Positions 17,201 through 23,900 of a stretch of DNA of 32,692 bases are shown here, piece after piece. The notes below the pieces were generated by a model that was not told the origin of the DNA, ran no database searches, and saw nothing but the letters and a program-made list of their open reading frames with translations. The first letter of the stretch is position 1, and every line of letters starts with the position of its first letter. Both the position numbers and the translations under genes were made by a program. Source of the DNA: Candidatus Aminicenantota bacterium (GTDB lineage Bacteria > Acidobacteriota > Aminicenantia > Aminicenantales > Aminicenantaceae); the NCBI GenBank assembly GCA_020348385.1, contig CP070750.1, positions 1,481,658 through 1,514,349 on the forward strand. Direction: 5' to 3'.

Positions 17201-17341
17201 GGGCGTGGGAAGAGGTCTTGTAGCCTCTTCGTCTCCTTTGGGTGTTTCGGGTGGGGGAGTGGGCTCTTTGAGTTGGGTCCCGCAGTTCCAGCAGAAGTGG
17301 GCATTCTCGGGATTATCTGCCTGACAATTTGCGCACTTCAT
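14210..17341 (-). CDS. Receptor-like Ser/Thr kinase with zinc ribbon, TolB-like and TPR domains (kinase 2)
   Basis: This 1043-residue paralogue of kinase 1 has the same order: zinc ribbon (C3, C6, C17, C20), kinase domain (about 59-320), TM helix (about 349-369), TolB-like domain (about 385-530) and TPR array. Catalytic residues are intact: GRGGMG (68-73), K90, HRDLKPGN (182-189), DFG (202-204) and GTPEYMSPEQ. I use the ATG at 17341, preceded by GGAGAG at about 5 bases, not the upstream in-frame ATG at 17371, which lies before the predicted transcription start near 17366. The TPR part and the linker before the TM have diverged much more from kinase 1 than the zinc ribbon and kinase core have. 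This suggests different inputs feeding similar catalytic outputs. Confidence 0.93.
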   Translation of the reverse strand: MKCANCQADNPENAHFCWNCGTQLKEPTPPPETPKGDEEATRPLPTPIRELRRGAVFAKRYEIIEELGRGGMGRLYRVLDTKISQEVALKILRPEISRDQQTIGRFSNELRLARQVAHKNVCRMYHLGEAEGTHFIIMEYIPGQDLQSMIKMTKQLSMETAVSIAKQICEGLAEAHRLGVIHRDLKPGNIMIDREGNARILDFGIARSLESKGLTKSGLLIGTPEYMSPEQAQDTGVDQRSDIYSLGVILYEMVTGKVPFTGETPISITIKHIEEMPKSPKTLAPQIPDILNQLIMKCLAKNKEFRPKQVGEILSGLTEIEASIKDTKKIPKMRKSISLKEFPRPFGFPAFFFPLLVLILAVALVLIIWKPWSREDAAPVPTDKPSLAILYFKNNTGDATLNHWRTALSDLLITDLSQSQYLRVLSAENMFDILNQLNQLDTQTYSSDVLRDLARRGGVENVLVGNYTRAGDMFRINTTLQDAQLGELIGSEMVQGTGEQSFYSMVDELTRRIKENFQIPDEVIAADIDEQVGQITTSSPEALRHFTEGTEYIRQADYGNALESLDRAIEIDAEFAMAYEAIATAYNNLGYTSEAKEYFEKAFEFSDRVSERELYQIQGEYYRSTEETFDKAIEAYERLLVLYPEDGDANNRLGLIYKSIEEWDKAIERYEVCIQNRYDRFFFYVNAAEVFMAKGMYERAGHILELYLDEFDESAWIHGSYAVNYLCQRQYEFAHIEADRALAVDPTHFHAHWIKGDIYHAQEDFFHAEAEYQKLPREAEEVARLYGWDCLGDLYMLQGRWDEAIVQILQAFKLAESVGDRPWQAWLSSRLAYMYMRQGNYQEALDVCNNALQIDMGGARLDLQRRVMYFKGLAEVAMNSLPEARKTATALRQSIEGGLNQKEIRFFYHLAGMIQLAIDRYPQAIENFNQAISLLPHQYYRHPWIVGNDRAMFLDSLALAYARSGNQDEALEEYGKIHTLTLARLDYGDIYAKSYYQLAKIFEQKGWDQLAKQNYQRFLSLWQNADPGIPELDDARQRLTTLQ

Positions 17342-17372
17342 CTTCTCTCCATCCCTTGATTCCGGCGCCAAT

Positions 17373-17401
17373 AAATTATCAATTCATAACGAAAAATGCA
17401 A
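17373..17401 (-). promoter_or_regulatory. Extended -10 promoter of kinase 2 (shared motif, copy 4)
   Basis: TTGCAT (17396-17401), a 17-base spacer ending TGAATTGA, and TAATTT (17373-17378) on the minus strand. It is nearly identical to the promoters at 5482, 9038 and 14142. Confidence 0.7.
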
Positions 17402-17408
17402 TGGTAAG

Positions 17409-17433
17409 AAAAAAATAGGACCGTCCCTTTTTT
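17409..17433. repeat. Solo half-copy of the GGGACGG palindrome
   Basis: The core AATAGGACCGTCCCTTTTTT matches the right arm of the element at 9105-9126 with one substitution, but no inverted partner is nearby. It overlaps the stop codon of the alpha/beta-hydrolase gene and, like the full copy at 9074, lies about 8 bases upstream of a TTGCAT promoter. Confidence 0.65.
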
Positions 17434-18334
17434 ATTTTTCGTAGGAATAGGTGCCGGTGACGAATTCATTGATGTAGTTGGCCAGGTGGCGGTTGAAGGC
17501 CTGGGGATCCTCCATCATGATGAAATGGCCCAATCCATCCAGATATTCCACCCAAATAGATTTAGCGTGTATTTGGGTTACGTCATAGGATACATCCATG
17601 TGGGTTGTTTGGACGCCCCGTACATCCAGTTGGACTTGTTTGAAGGATTCGGCGGCGTCATATCGTAATAGCTCCTCCAGGGAACCTAGAACCACTTCCT
17701 TTGGAGTCTTTACCATATCGAGAATGATTTCACTCATCAGGTCGTGGTCGGATAGGGGTGCGAACCAAGACAATCTGACGTGTTCTCTTATTTGTTCTTG
17801 GTGATTCTCCTGATAGGGTAACAAGGCGAGTCGGATTTGCTCCTCACTCGTGCCTTTCATATAGAGGTCGTTGAAGGAGTCTGCCCCCACTAATCCTTTG
17901 GCTTTGTCCGGAATCAGCTTGGCTGCTTCCAGGATCACCGGCCCTCCCATGCCGTGGCCGATTAGAACCACGTTTTGAAGGCTGAGTTTCTTCACGATTG
18001 AAGCCACATCCTGTCCGAATGCTTCCATGGTCCATGTTGTCCGGCCGATTCCTGACTGTCCATGTCCAGCCAAGTCGAGAGTCACAACCTTGAAATTCAC
18101 ACCGAAAGAAGGGATCTGCTCATCCCAATATTTCATGTGGGTGCACCAGTCGTGGACAAATACCAGCGATACCTCTCCTTCGCCGTAAAGTTTGTAATGA
18201 ATAGGGATGCCGTCAGCCGATGTGGCATCGCCTTCTTCGACCAAAAGTTGGTTTATGCCAGGCTTCATCTGACATGAAATAAACGTGAATAGAAAGGCCA
18301 GCCCAATGATTATGGGAAAACGCAAATGTTTCAT
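17432..18334 (-). CDS. Lipoprotein alpha/beta-hydrolase lacking the nucleophile Ser
   Basis: The 300-residue protein has a lipoprotein signal with Cys21 (TFISC) and an alpha/beta-hydrolase fold. The start at 18334 has GGAGG 5 bases upstream and is preferred to the ATG at 18346. The nucleophile elbow, normally G-x-S-x-G, reads G126-H-G128-M-G130, so the Ser is Gly (codon GGC, one base from AGC). The oxyanion motif HG reads H61-D62. Other landmarks remain: DLAGHGQSG after strand 4 and GLGHFIMMEDP carrying the catalytic His. The fold should be intact, but ordinary ester hydrolysis is unlikely unless another residue substitutes. It may be a binding protein or a decayed enzyme. It stands alone between the kinases and the permease operon. 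Confidence 0.87.
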   Translation of the reverse strand: MKHLRFPIIIGLAFLFTFISCQMKPGINQLLVEEGDATSADGIPIHYKLYGEGEVSLVFVHDWCTHMKYWDEQIPSFGVNFKVVTLDLAGHGQSGIGRTTWTMEAFGQDVASIVKKLSLQNVVLIGHGMGGPVILEAAKLIPDKAKGLVGADSFNDLYMKGTSEEQIRLALLPYQENHQEQIREHVRLSWFAPLSDHDLMSEIILDMVKTPKEVVLGSLEELLRYDAAESFKQVQLDVRGVQTTHMDVSYDVTQIHAKSIWVEYLDGLGHFIMMEDPQAFNRHLANYINEFVTGTYSYEK

Positions 18335-18357
18335 GATCGCCTCCATTCCCCTTATAG

Positions 18358-18363
18358 TTTATA
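18358..18363 (-). promoter_or_regulatory. Possible extended -10 box of the alpha/beta-hydrolase gene
   Basis: On the minus strand TGC followed by TATAAA lies 24 bases before the start codon. The -35 region is poor (TTTTCT at 17 bases), so this would rely on the TG extension. Confidence 0.35.
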
Positions 18364-18413
18364 GCACAAAGGAAAAGTTTAGAAAACGGTAAACTCGTTC
18401 ATATTTTAGTGTA

Positions 18414-18449
18414 ATAGGCATACCCAGCTAATTCGGTACCTATCCCCAA
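18414..18449. repeat. Imperfect palindrome related to the GGGGATAGG element
   Basis: ATAGGCATACC (18414-18424) pairs with GGTACCTAT (18435-18443) with a 2-base bulge. The flank reads TTGGGGATAGGTACC on the minus strand. The GGGGATAGG core is shared with the perfect palindrome at 4785. It lies 10-45 bases after the permease stop and might also serve as its 3'-end hairpin. Confidence 0.45.
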
Positions 18450-18458
18450 TCTAGGAGA

Positions 18459-21035
18459 TTATTCGTAGCGGAGGGAGTCGGCGGGATTGGTTCTTGCGGA
18501 TTTGAAGGCTTGACAGCTGACTGTCAGCAGCGCGATGAGGAGGGCTGCTAGGCCGGAAAGCACGAATATTTCCCATCCAATATGCGTTCTGTAGGCATAG
18601 CGCTCGAGAAGCTTTTTCATCACAAAATATGCCACCGGCCAGGCGATGATATTGGACAGCAGCACCCATTTGGTGAAGTCTTTGGATAGCATGAGTACCA
18701 CATCCTTGACCGAGGCGCCCACGACCTTGCGGATGCCAATCTCCTTGGTCCGCCGTTCCGCCATAAACGCCGCAAGGCCAAAAAGCCCAAGACTGGATAT
18801 CAACAGAGCGAGCAGCGTGAAATATCCTGCGATTTTTCTCGCTCGTCTCTCTGTGGTGTATATATAATTGGTGAGAACATCATTGAAGAAAAGAAGATCT
18901 ACCTGAGAATTTGGATCGATTTTTTTCATGGTGGTTGTGATGTGATCCAGAGCCCCGGAAATGTATTCCGGTCTTATCCTGGCAAATGCCAGGGAACCAG
19001 AGTTGGGCCTCAGCATAAAAACAAAGGGTTTGACCTCGTGATAAAGGGGCTGGAAGTGGAAGTTCTTCACGATCCCGATGATTTTCCCTTCATTCCGGAA
19101 AACCGAAAGCCGCTCCCCGACAGGTGATTCCATTCCCATCATCTTCACCGCCTCCTCGTTCACGATATAGGCCTCTTTTTGATCTGTGGAATACTCTTGA
19201 GAAAACGCGCGCCCTTCGATGATATCCATTCCAAAAGTCGCAAAATAATCATAAGACACATAATCCCAGTGCATGCTGACAGTCTCATCCGGCGGCTTCC
19301 CGTCCCACTCCACAGCGCTGACCGTTGATCCGATATGCCATGGCCCCTGGAGACTTCTCGTCACACCTTGAACTTGGGGATTATTCAGCAGGTCAATTTT
19401 GAATGGATCGAATCGCTCCTGAAGCTGCTGACTCATCTGGATAACGGCTAGGTTTTCTCTGTCGAATCCCAGGTCTGTACTCATCACAAATCCCAGTTGC
19501 CTGAAAAGGACGACTGTGGCGATGATCATGATGATTGTGAGCGAAAACTGTACGACGACGAGGACTTTCCGCAGAGAACTCTTTGCTCCGCTCCGGATCA
19601 GACCTTTGAGGATGTTCCCGGGTTGAAAGGCAGATAGATACAGAGCTGGATAGGCGCCGGCGAGAGCTCCTGTGAACAGGGCGATACCCAAAAATCCCAG
19701 GGCAACCACAGGTTTGAGCAGGAGACGCAGCGAAAATTGTTTTTCCAAGAATTCATTTAACGTCGGTAGAAAAGTCGCCAAGAGAATGATTGCTATTAGC
19801 AAAGTGATGAGGGAAATCATCAGGGACTCGCCGATGAACTGGCTGACAAGGTCGGTCTTCCTTGCACCGATCACCTTGCGCACACCGACTTCCTTGGCTC
19901 GGGTAGCCGCCTTGGCAGTGCTCAGGTTCATGAAGTTGATGCAGGCGATGAGCAGAATAAACAGGGCTATGGCTGAAAAAATCAAAAGAGGTTGGATCAA
20001 GCCCCCTCCTTGGGTGGAATACAGATGTTTTTTTGTCAGGGGATGCAGGTGAAATGTGACCTTAGCCGTTTCCCACTGTGCGTGTTTCTCCACGATCGCG
20101 GTGATTTTTTGCTCCACTTCAAGACGGTCAACATCCTGATACAACAGGACATAGGTATTCAGCGGATTTCCACCCCAGTGCTCGGGTTCCTTAAAATCCG
20201 GAGCATACTTAAGGGCATAGGGTATGATACAGTCAAACTGAAAAGAGGACTGCGTCGGGACATCCTTTATAACGCCAGTGACCTGGAGATCGAAATTATT
20301 GAGCAAAGTGATCGTTTTCCCGATCGGATCCTCACCCCCGAAATATTTTTTTGCCATATTTTCTGTCAAGACGATGGAGTAATTTTCTGCTAGTGCTGTC
20401 GTTGGATTCCCCTGCGTGAAGGAAAAGGAAAAAATATCGAAAAAGGAAGTATCAGCCAAACCGACTGCATCGTTCGTGTATTGTTTTTCACCGTGACTTA
20501 GCAGCAAACCCGATGCAGATTCATATCGGATAGCCTCTCGAACCTCAGGGCACTCCTCCTTCAGGATTCTGGCCAACGGATAGTAAGAACCCATGAAAAT
20601 CCGACTATCTCCGCTCGAGTACAACATTTCGGAATAAACCTGTACGATTTCATCCTTGTTCGTATGGAACCGGTCATACCCGAGTTCATCCTGAACCCAC
20701 AGGAAGATAATAAGGCAGACGGCCATCCCGATAGAAAGCCCCACGATGTTGATGACCGAATGGAGCGTGTGTTTACGTATGTTTCTCAGGGTCATAATGA
20801 AATAATTTTTAAACATCATCATCCTCCAATAGAACGAAACATACAGAAATCCCGGTAGAGATTTGATGATCTCGCTCCAGATCCAGATTCCCGTCTTGAA
20901 ACGGCCTTCCGTGTGAATCCTGTGTTTGTACATGTCTTCGAAATTGCCGTTCAGAAAGATAAAATCCTGCTTGGGCAAGACATGTCTCAGCAGCCATAAG
21001 GCCAATCCGGGTATTTTTGTCTGATTTTTTTTCAT
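18459..21035 (-). CDS. MacB/FtsX-type ABC transporter permease with permease-prefix domain
   Basis: The 858-residue protein starts with a prefix domain of about 80 residues (LALWLLRHVLPKQD, NGNFEDMYKHR) of the permease-prefix type. It then has two MacB periplasmic-core/FtsX units. TM1 is SVINIVGLSIGMAVCLIIFL, a large extracytoplasmic loop follows, and FtsX helices occur at about 350-470 (ACINFMNLSTAKAATRAKEVGVRK). A second unit follows, ending in FGLAAFMAERRTKEIGIRKV and three C-terminal helices. No ATPase domain is fused, and no ATPase gene lies nearby in the window. Such permeases export peptides, lipoproteins or drugs, or transmit force across the envelope. The start is 7 bases after the PadR stop, so the genes are likely translationally coupled and controlled by PadR. 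Confidence 0.92.
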   Translation of the reverse strand: MKKNQTKIPGLALWLLRHVLPKQDFIFLNGNFEDMYKHRIHTEGRFKTGIWIWSEIIKSLPGFLYVSFYWRMMMFKNYFIMTLRNIRKHTLHSVINIVGLSIGMAVCLIIFLWVQDELGYDRFHTNKDEIVQVYSEMLYSSGDSRIFMGSYYPLARILKEECPEVREAIRYESASGLLLSHGEKQYTNDAVGLADTSFFDIFSFSFTQGNPTTALAENYSIVLTENMAKKYFGGEDPIGKTITLLNNFDLQVTGVIKDVPTQSSFQFDCIIPYALKYAPDFKEPEHWGGNPLNTYVLLYQDVDRLEVEQKITAIVEKHAQWETAKVTFHLHPLTKKHLYSTQGGGLIQPLLIFSAIALFILLIACINFMNLSTAKAATRAKEVGVRKVIGARKTDLVSQFIGESLMISLITLLIAIILLATFLPTLNEFLEKQFSLRLLLKPVVALGFLGIALFTGALAGAYPALYLSAFQPGNILKGLIRSGAKSSLRKVLVVVQFSLTIIMIIATVVLFRQLGFVMSTDLGFDRENLAVIQMSQQLQERFDPFKIDLLNNPQVQGVTRSLQGPWHIGSTVSAVEWDGKPPDETVSMHWDYVSYDYFATFGMDIIEGRAFSQEYSTDQKEAYIVNEEAVKMMGMESPVGERLSVFRNEGKIIGIVKNFHFQPLYHEVKPFVFMLRPNSGSLAFARIRPEYISGALDHITTTMKKIDPNSQVDLLFFNDVLTNYIYTTERRARKIAGYFTLLALLISSLGLFGLAAFMAERRTKEIGIRKVVGASVKDVVLMLSKDFTKWVLLSNIIAWPVAYFVMKKLLERYAYRTHIGWEIFVLSGLAALLIALLTVSCQAFKSARTNPADSLRYE

Positions 21036-21042
21036 TTTGGGA

Positions 21043-21366
21043 TCACTCTTCGAATGCGGGCGCTTTGAATCCTTCCCACATCAATCTATTCTGTTTCTCA
21101 AGGGCGGCCAACGCAGCAAGCCCTCTCTTTGTCAGCTTGTAATATTTGATAGCCTTACCTCCCGTTGATGTGTTGGATTTTTTCACTTGCGCTTCCAAGT
21201 ATCCATAGACGTGCAGCCGGTTTAACGGAACATAGATCGTGCCCACAGAAAAGTATTTGCCGGTGTACTCTTTGATCTTCTCTCTTATCGGAATCAGGTA
21301 GGCCTCATCTTTCAGATGGTAGATGGCCAACAGGATTTGTTCCTCTTTTTTGGTGAAAACTTTCAT
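21043..21366 (-). CDS. PadR-family transcriptional regulator
   Basis: This 107-residue winged-helix protein matches the PadR family: an N-terminal helix-turn-helix (KKEEQILLAIYHLKDEAYLI), recognition-helix region GTIYVPLNRLHVYGYLEA, wing (KAIKYYKLTKRGLAAL) and a short dimerising C-terminus. GAGGAG lies 5 bases before the ATG. It is first in an operon with the MacB-type permease, a common pairing in which PadR represses the transporter until a ligand binds. Two identical-type 19-bp inverted repeats overlap its promoter and are the likely operators. The ligand is unknown. Confidence 0.92.
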   Translation of the reverse strand: MKVFTKKEEQILLAIYHLKDEAYLIPIREKIKEYTGKYFSVGTIYVPLNRLHVYGYLEAQVKKSNTSTGGKAIKYYKLTKRGLAALAALEKQNRLMWEGFKAPAFEE

Positions 21367-21386
21367 GCTAGCTCCTCATTGCGACA

Positions 21387-21405
21387 ACTTTGAATTCTTC
21401 AAAGT
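21387..21405. promoter_or_regulatory. Operator 1, perfect 19-bp inverted repeat upstream of padR
   Basis: ACTTTGAA, 3 bases, TTCAAAGT is perfectly symmetrical. It covers the predicted transcription start (about 21403) of the PadR operon. A PadR dimer bound here would block initiation. Confidence 0.75.
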
Positions 21406-21409
21406 GTTA

Positions 21410-21438
21410 ATTATAGCATAGGACTTTGAATAATTCAA
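21410..21438 (-). promoter_or_regulatory. Promoter of the PadR-permease operon
   Basis: A perfect TATAAT (21410-21415), preceded by the TG extension (TGC), is 17 bases from TTGAAT (21433-21438). The -35 box lies inside operator 2 and the start point inside operator 1. Confidence 0.75.
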
Positions 21439-21441
21439 ACT
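21423..21441. promoter_or_regulatory. Operator 2, near-perfect copy of the inverted repeat
   Basis: ACTTTGAA, 3 bases, TTCAAACT matches operator 1 with one arm mismatch. The two centres are 36 bp apart. It overlaps the -35 box. Confidence 0.7.
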
Positions 21442-21534
21442 TCAATTAATTAGACGCAGAAAGGATGAAAAAGGTTACAAAATTTATTTGAATGACTTAA
21501 AAAGGGGGATTATCTGCCGTGTTTGAAGAGCAGC

Positions 21535-22050
21535 CTATTTTCCAATAAGTTCATAAAACAATTGAACAAGGCCTGTCGAGTAGGTTTTTGTATCGGTCAG
21601 AGCAAATTCAATTTTCCCATTTATATCTTTGAATAAAGGTTTTCCCAGTCCAAGCAGTAAGGGATGGACTGCCAAATGCAGTTCGTCCACCAGCCTATAG
21701 TTTATGAGAGTTGTTATGAGTTCCGTTCCCCCAAATAACCAGATATCCTTGCCCGCTTGATTTTTAATCAAGTCAATTTCTTTTTTAAAATCCTGGTCTA
21801 TGGTCCGTGTCTTGTCTTCAGCGTATTTTTTTGTTTTTGAAAAAACATACTTGGTCTTATCAGGAAAAGGATTCTTGCTCATTTTCAGTATCAATTCATA
21901 ACTTTTGCGGCCAAAAAATATGGTATCTATTCTGTTCAAAAAATCGCTCATGCCATAGTCTTGGTCAATGAAACACCAGTCGAATTCTCCTTTTGGTCCT
22001 TCGATAAAACCATCTAGACTAGCCGCAATATTCAAAATTATTTTTCTCAT
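21535..22050 (-). CDS. Dihydrofolate reductase-family (RibD C-terminal-like) protein
   Basis: The 171-residue protein has the RibD_C/YyaP-type pattern. It opens MRKIILNIAASLDGFI, the canonical first strand and helix. IDTIFFGRKSYEL carries the GRK-S/T-Y motif, and KDIWLFGGTELITTLI is the Gly-rich dinucleotide-binding segment. The C-terminal strands include ELHLAVHPLLLGLGKPLF. These are NAD(P)H-dependent reductases of uncertain substrate, not the essential folate enzyme. AGGGG lies about 6-7 bases before the ATG. It has its own promoter and stands between the PadR operator region and the membrane methyltransferase. Confidence 0.9.
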   Translation of the reverse strand: MRKIILNIAASLDGFIEGPKGEFDWCFIDQDYGMSDFLNRIDTIFFGRKSYELILKMSKNPFPDKTKYVFSKTKKYAEDKTRTIDQDFKKEIDLIKNQAGKDIWLFGGTELITTLINYRLVDELHLAVHPLLLGLGKPLFKDINGKIEFALTDTKTYSTGLVQLFYELIGK

Positions 22051-22068
22051 GAAATTCCCCTAGGGATG

Positions 22069-22097
22069 ACATTATCACATCCAAAGCAGCGGATCAA
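22069..22097 (-). promoter_or_regulatory. Promoter of the DHFR-like gene
   Basis: TTGATC (22092-22097) and TAATGT (22069-22074) are 17 bases apart on the minus strand, with a TGA extension before the -10 box. It lies within the gap after the membrane methyltransferase, so the two genes need not be cotranscribed. Confidence 0.5.
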
Positions 22098-22119
22098 TAT
22101 TCCTCGAAAATTGTCCTCT

Positions 22120-22611
22120 CTACTTAAAGCGAGGGATCCATTTGGGGGTGTTTTTTTTGTAATCGTGATAAACTTGGCCGAATTTTTGTTCGAGAAATTT
22201 TTCTTCATATGTGGCGATGGTGTTGTAAAAGAAAAAAATACCCACAAAAACAAAAACAGAGATCATGGACAGAGTTAGGGCAATCAGGAAAACATAAAAC
22301 AAGAGTGCTGCTAAGTAGATGGGATGTCTCACGCGGGAAAAGGCGCCGTCTGTTAGGAGGCGAGGGGAGGAGAGCACTTCATCGGAAATGGCTCTGTGTC
22401 CTGAGTAGATAAGATAAATAGCCGACAGGAGAATCAAACCTGCGAAAACCAGTCGGAGATAAATCGGAACATGAGGAGCTAAAAATGTCGAATATCGAAA
22501 GACAAAAGAATCCAGTATCCATATGGCCAGAAATCCGAGCAGAATAATGATCTGTCCCAGGTCTCCATGTGGGTGTTCCCCGTGACGGCCGGGAGATTTT
22601 TCTGTGTTCAT
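22120..22611 (-). CDS. Membrane methyltransferase, isoprenylcysteine/phospholipid methyltransferase family
   Basis: This 163-residue integral membrane protein has about four helices and the C-terminal signature of the ICMT/PEMT family: FSRVRHPIYLAALLFY, in which RHPxY binds SAM, and then EEKFLEQKFGQVYHDY with the terminal PKWIPRF. It should methylate a small lipid, thiol or carboxyl group at the membrane, with unknown substrate. There is no good ribosome site. A TATAAT on the minus strand at 22622-22627 lies only 11-16 bases before the ATG, so the message might be nearly leaderless. It is downstream of, and on the same strand as, the soluble methyltransferase, with 65 bases between them. Confidence 0.85.
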   Translation of the reverse strand: MNTEKSPGRHGEHPHGDLGQIIILLGFLAIWILDSFVFRYSTFLAPHVPIYLRLVFAGLILLSAIYLIYSGHRAISDEVLSSPRLLTDGAFSRVRHPIYLAALLFYVFLIALTLSMISVFVFVGIFFFYNTIATYEEKFLEQKFGQVYHDYKKNTPKWIPRFK

Positions 22612-22676
22612 TCTTCTTCACATTATAGAGACGAAAATAACGTCAGATTATTGCGTTAATGAAACGATTAAATGGC

Positions 22677-23492
22677 TTATTCGGGAATTTTTCCCTGAAA
22701 CATGGAATAGGTATAGAATGCATAATAATCTGGGCGATCTAGGATGAAGTCCGGTGAATCAGGGTAGCAGAGGCGTTGGTATTCTGCCCAATCATCCTCT
22801 GACACCTCTGGTTGTGGTTCTCCCCAGAGCATCTCGAAGAATGAGATCAATGCCGTGCGCATCTCATCGCTTAATGGAGCATTAATCTCGTTCACAAAGG
22901 TTCGGGATTTGGAATCTTCCAGGCCCAACTCACGAAACCATCCCAATGCGTTCAAAAAGTTAGATTTTGGCTTTTTTTCTTTGATGTAGGGAAGATATGA
23001 TGAGCATGTCGCATTCAACCTGGCCTCGAGAAGAGGATGCCCGGGAAGCAGCATTTGGGAAGACCAGCCTAGAATAGCTACGCTGCCACCAGGCTTTACG
23101 ACTCTGGTGAGCTCCTTCAGTTTTAATAATGGATTTTCTTCGGTCGGATATCCTACACAGTCCACGCTCCATACCCAGTCAAAGGTGTTATTGTCGAAGG
23201 GAAGCTTATTCACATCTCCTTCTTTATATGTGATACGTCCGGATAAGGGAGAACTCTCCACGATTTTTTGAGCATATTGGAGGAACTCTCTCGAAGTATC
23301 CAGGCCTGTGACATGTCCAGATGGGCCCACGGCCTCAGCCAGCAGCAAGGCCTGAAGTCCGATTCCACAACCCGCATCCAATCCCATGCTCCCTGGAGCA
23401 AGTTTCAGTGTCTCGATCGCTTCACGGAGCATGGGCTCCCTTATGGGATTTGCCTTTAATGCCATGGTTATGTAAGAGTTAGAATCAGCCAT
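22677..23492 (-). CDS. Class I SAM-dependent methyltransferase
   Basis: The 271-residue protein is a Rossmann methyltransferase (Methyltransf_11/25). Motif I is GLDAGCGIG (residues of about 37-45), motif II ends GLDTS, KEGDVNKLPFDNNTFDWVW contains motifs III-IV, and ELTRVVKPGGSVAILGW is the post-motif. The substrate-binding C-terminus is long and acidic and does not reveal the acceptor. Its ATG overlaps the last 8 bases of the TIGR04076-type gene, and GGAGAG lies about 8 bases upstream, so the two are translationally coupled and probably functionally linked. Confidence 0.88.
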   Translation of the reverse strand: MADSNSYITMALKANPIREPMLREAIETLKLAPGSMGLDAGCGIGLQALLLAEAVGPSGHVTGLDTSREFLQYAQKIVESSPLSGRITYKEGDVNKLPFDNNTFDWVWSVDCVGYPTEENPLLKLKELTRVVKPGGSVAILGWSSQMLLPGHPLLEARLNATCSSYLPYIKEKKPKSNFLNALGWFRELGLEDSKSRTFVNEINAPLSDEMRTALISFFEMLWGEPQPEVSEDDWAEYQRLCYPDSPDFILDRPDYYAFYTYSMFQGKIPE

Positions 23493-23817
23493 TTTCCATT
23501 CTCTCCACTTTGAAATATACAGGCCGAAACCAATCCCTGCAGGCGGTGATTATAGTCCCTTCAGTCTTAATCCCTGGAATATTGCCCCCGCTCGCCACAA
23601 TCATGATGTCTTGGCGTATGTCTGCCCAAGCCCAAGGACAGAGTGCACAGAATTCCTCTGGCATGATGGACGGATCTATCACAAATTCCTGGCCATCTTG
23701 AAAACATTCACATGCGCCATGATCTTTGTATGCATCGTCCAGATATTCATCGATCAAATCCTGGTTGACCGTCCTTTTGAGTATGGTGATCTTGCATTTA
23801 GGCATTCCTATGGACAT
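23485..23817 (-). CDS. TIGR04076 family protein
   Basis: This 110-residue protein matches the TIGR04076 family: an opening strand with Cys and basic residues (CKITILKRTVNQDL), CECFQDGQEFVI, then EEFCALCPWAWADI with the conserved Cys and Trp, and a closing ACRDWFRPVYFKVERM. Six cysteines in a small cytosolic protein suggest metal or redox chemistry, but the family has no established function. GGAGGG lies 7 bases before the ATG. Its stop overlaps the start of the SAM methyltransferase. The membrane methyltransferase further downstream may belong to the same unit. Confidence 0.85.
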   Translation of the reverse strand: MSIGMPKCKITILKRTVNQDLIDEYLDDAYKDHGACECFQDGQEFVIDPSIMPEEFCALCPWAWADIRQDIMIVASGGNIPGIKTEGTIITACRDWFRPVYFKVERMENG

Positions 23818-23900
23818 TTCTAGCCCTCCCTTATTATTTTTCCAATTTTGTAGACTTTTTCTGAGCTTTCAAGAGTATATTGAATAGAAGGATTTATATA

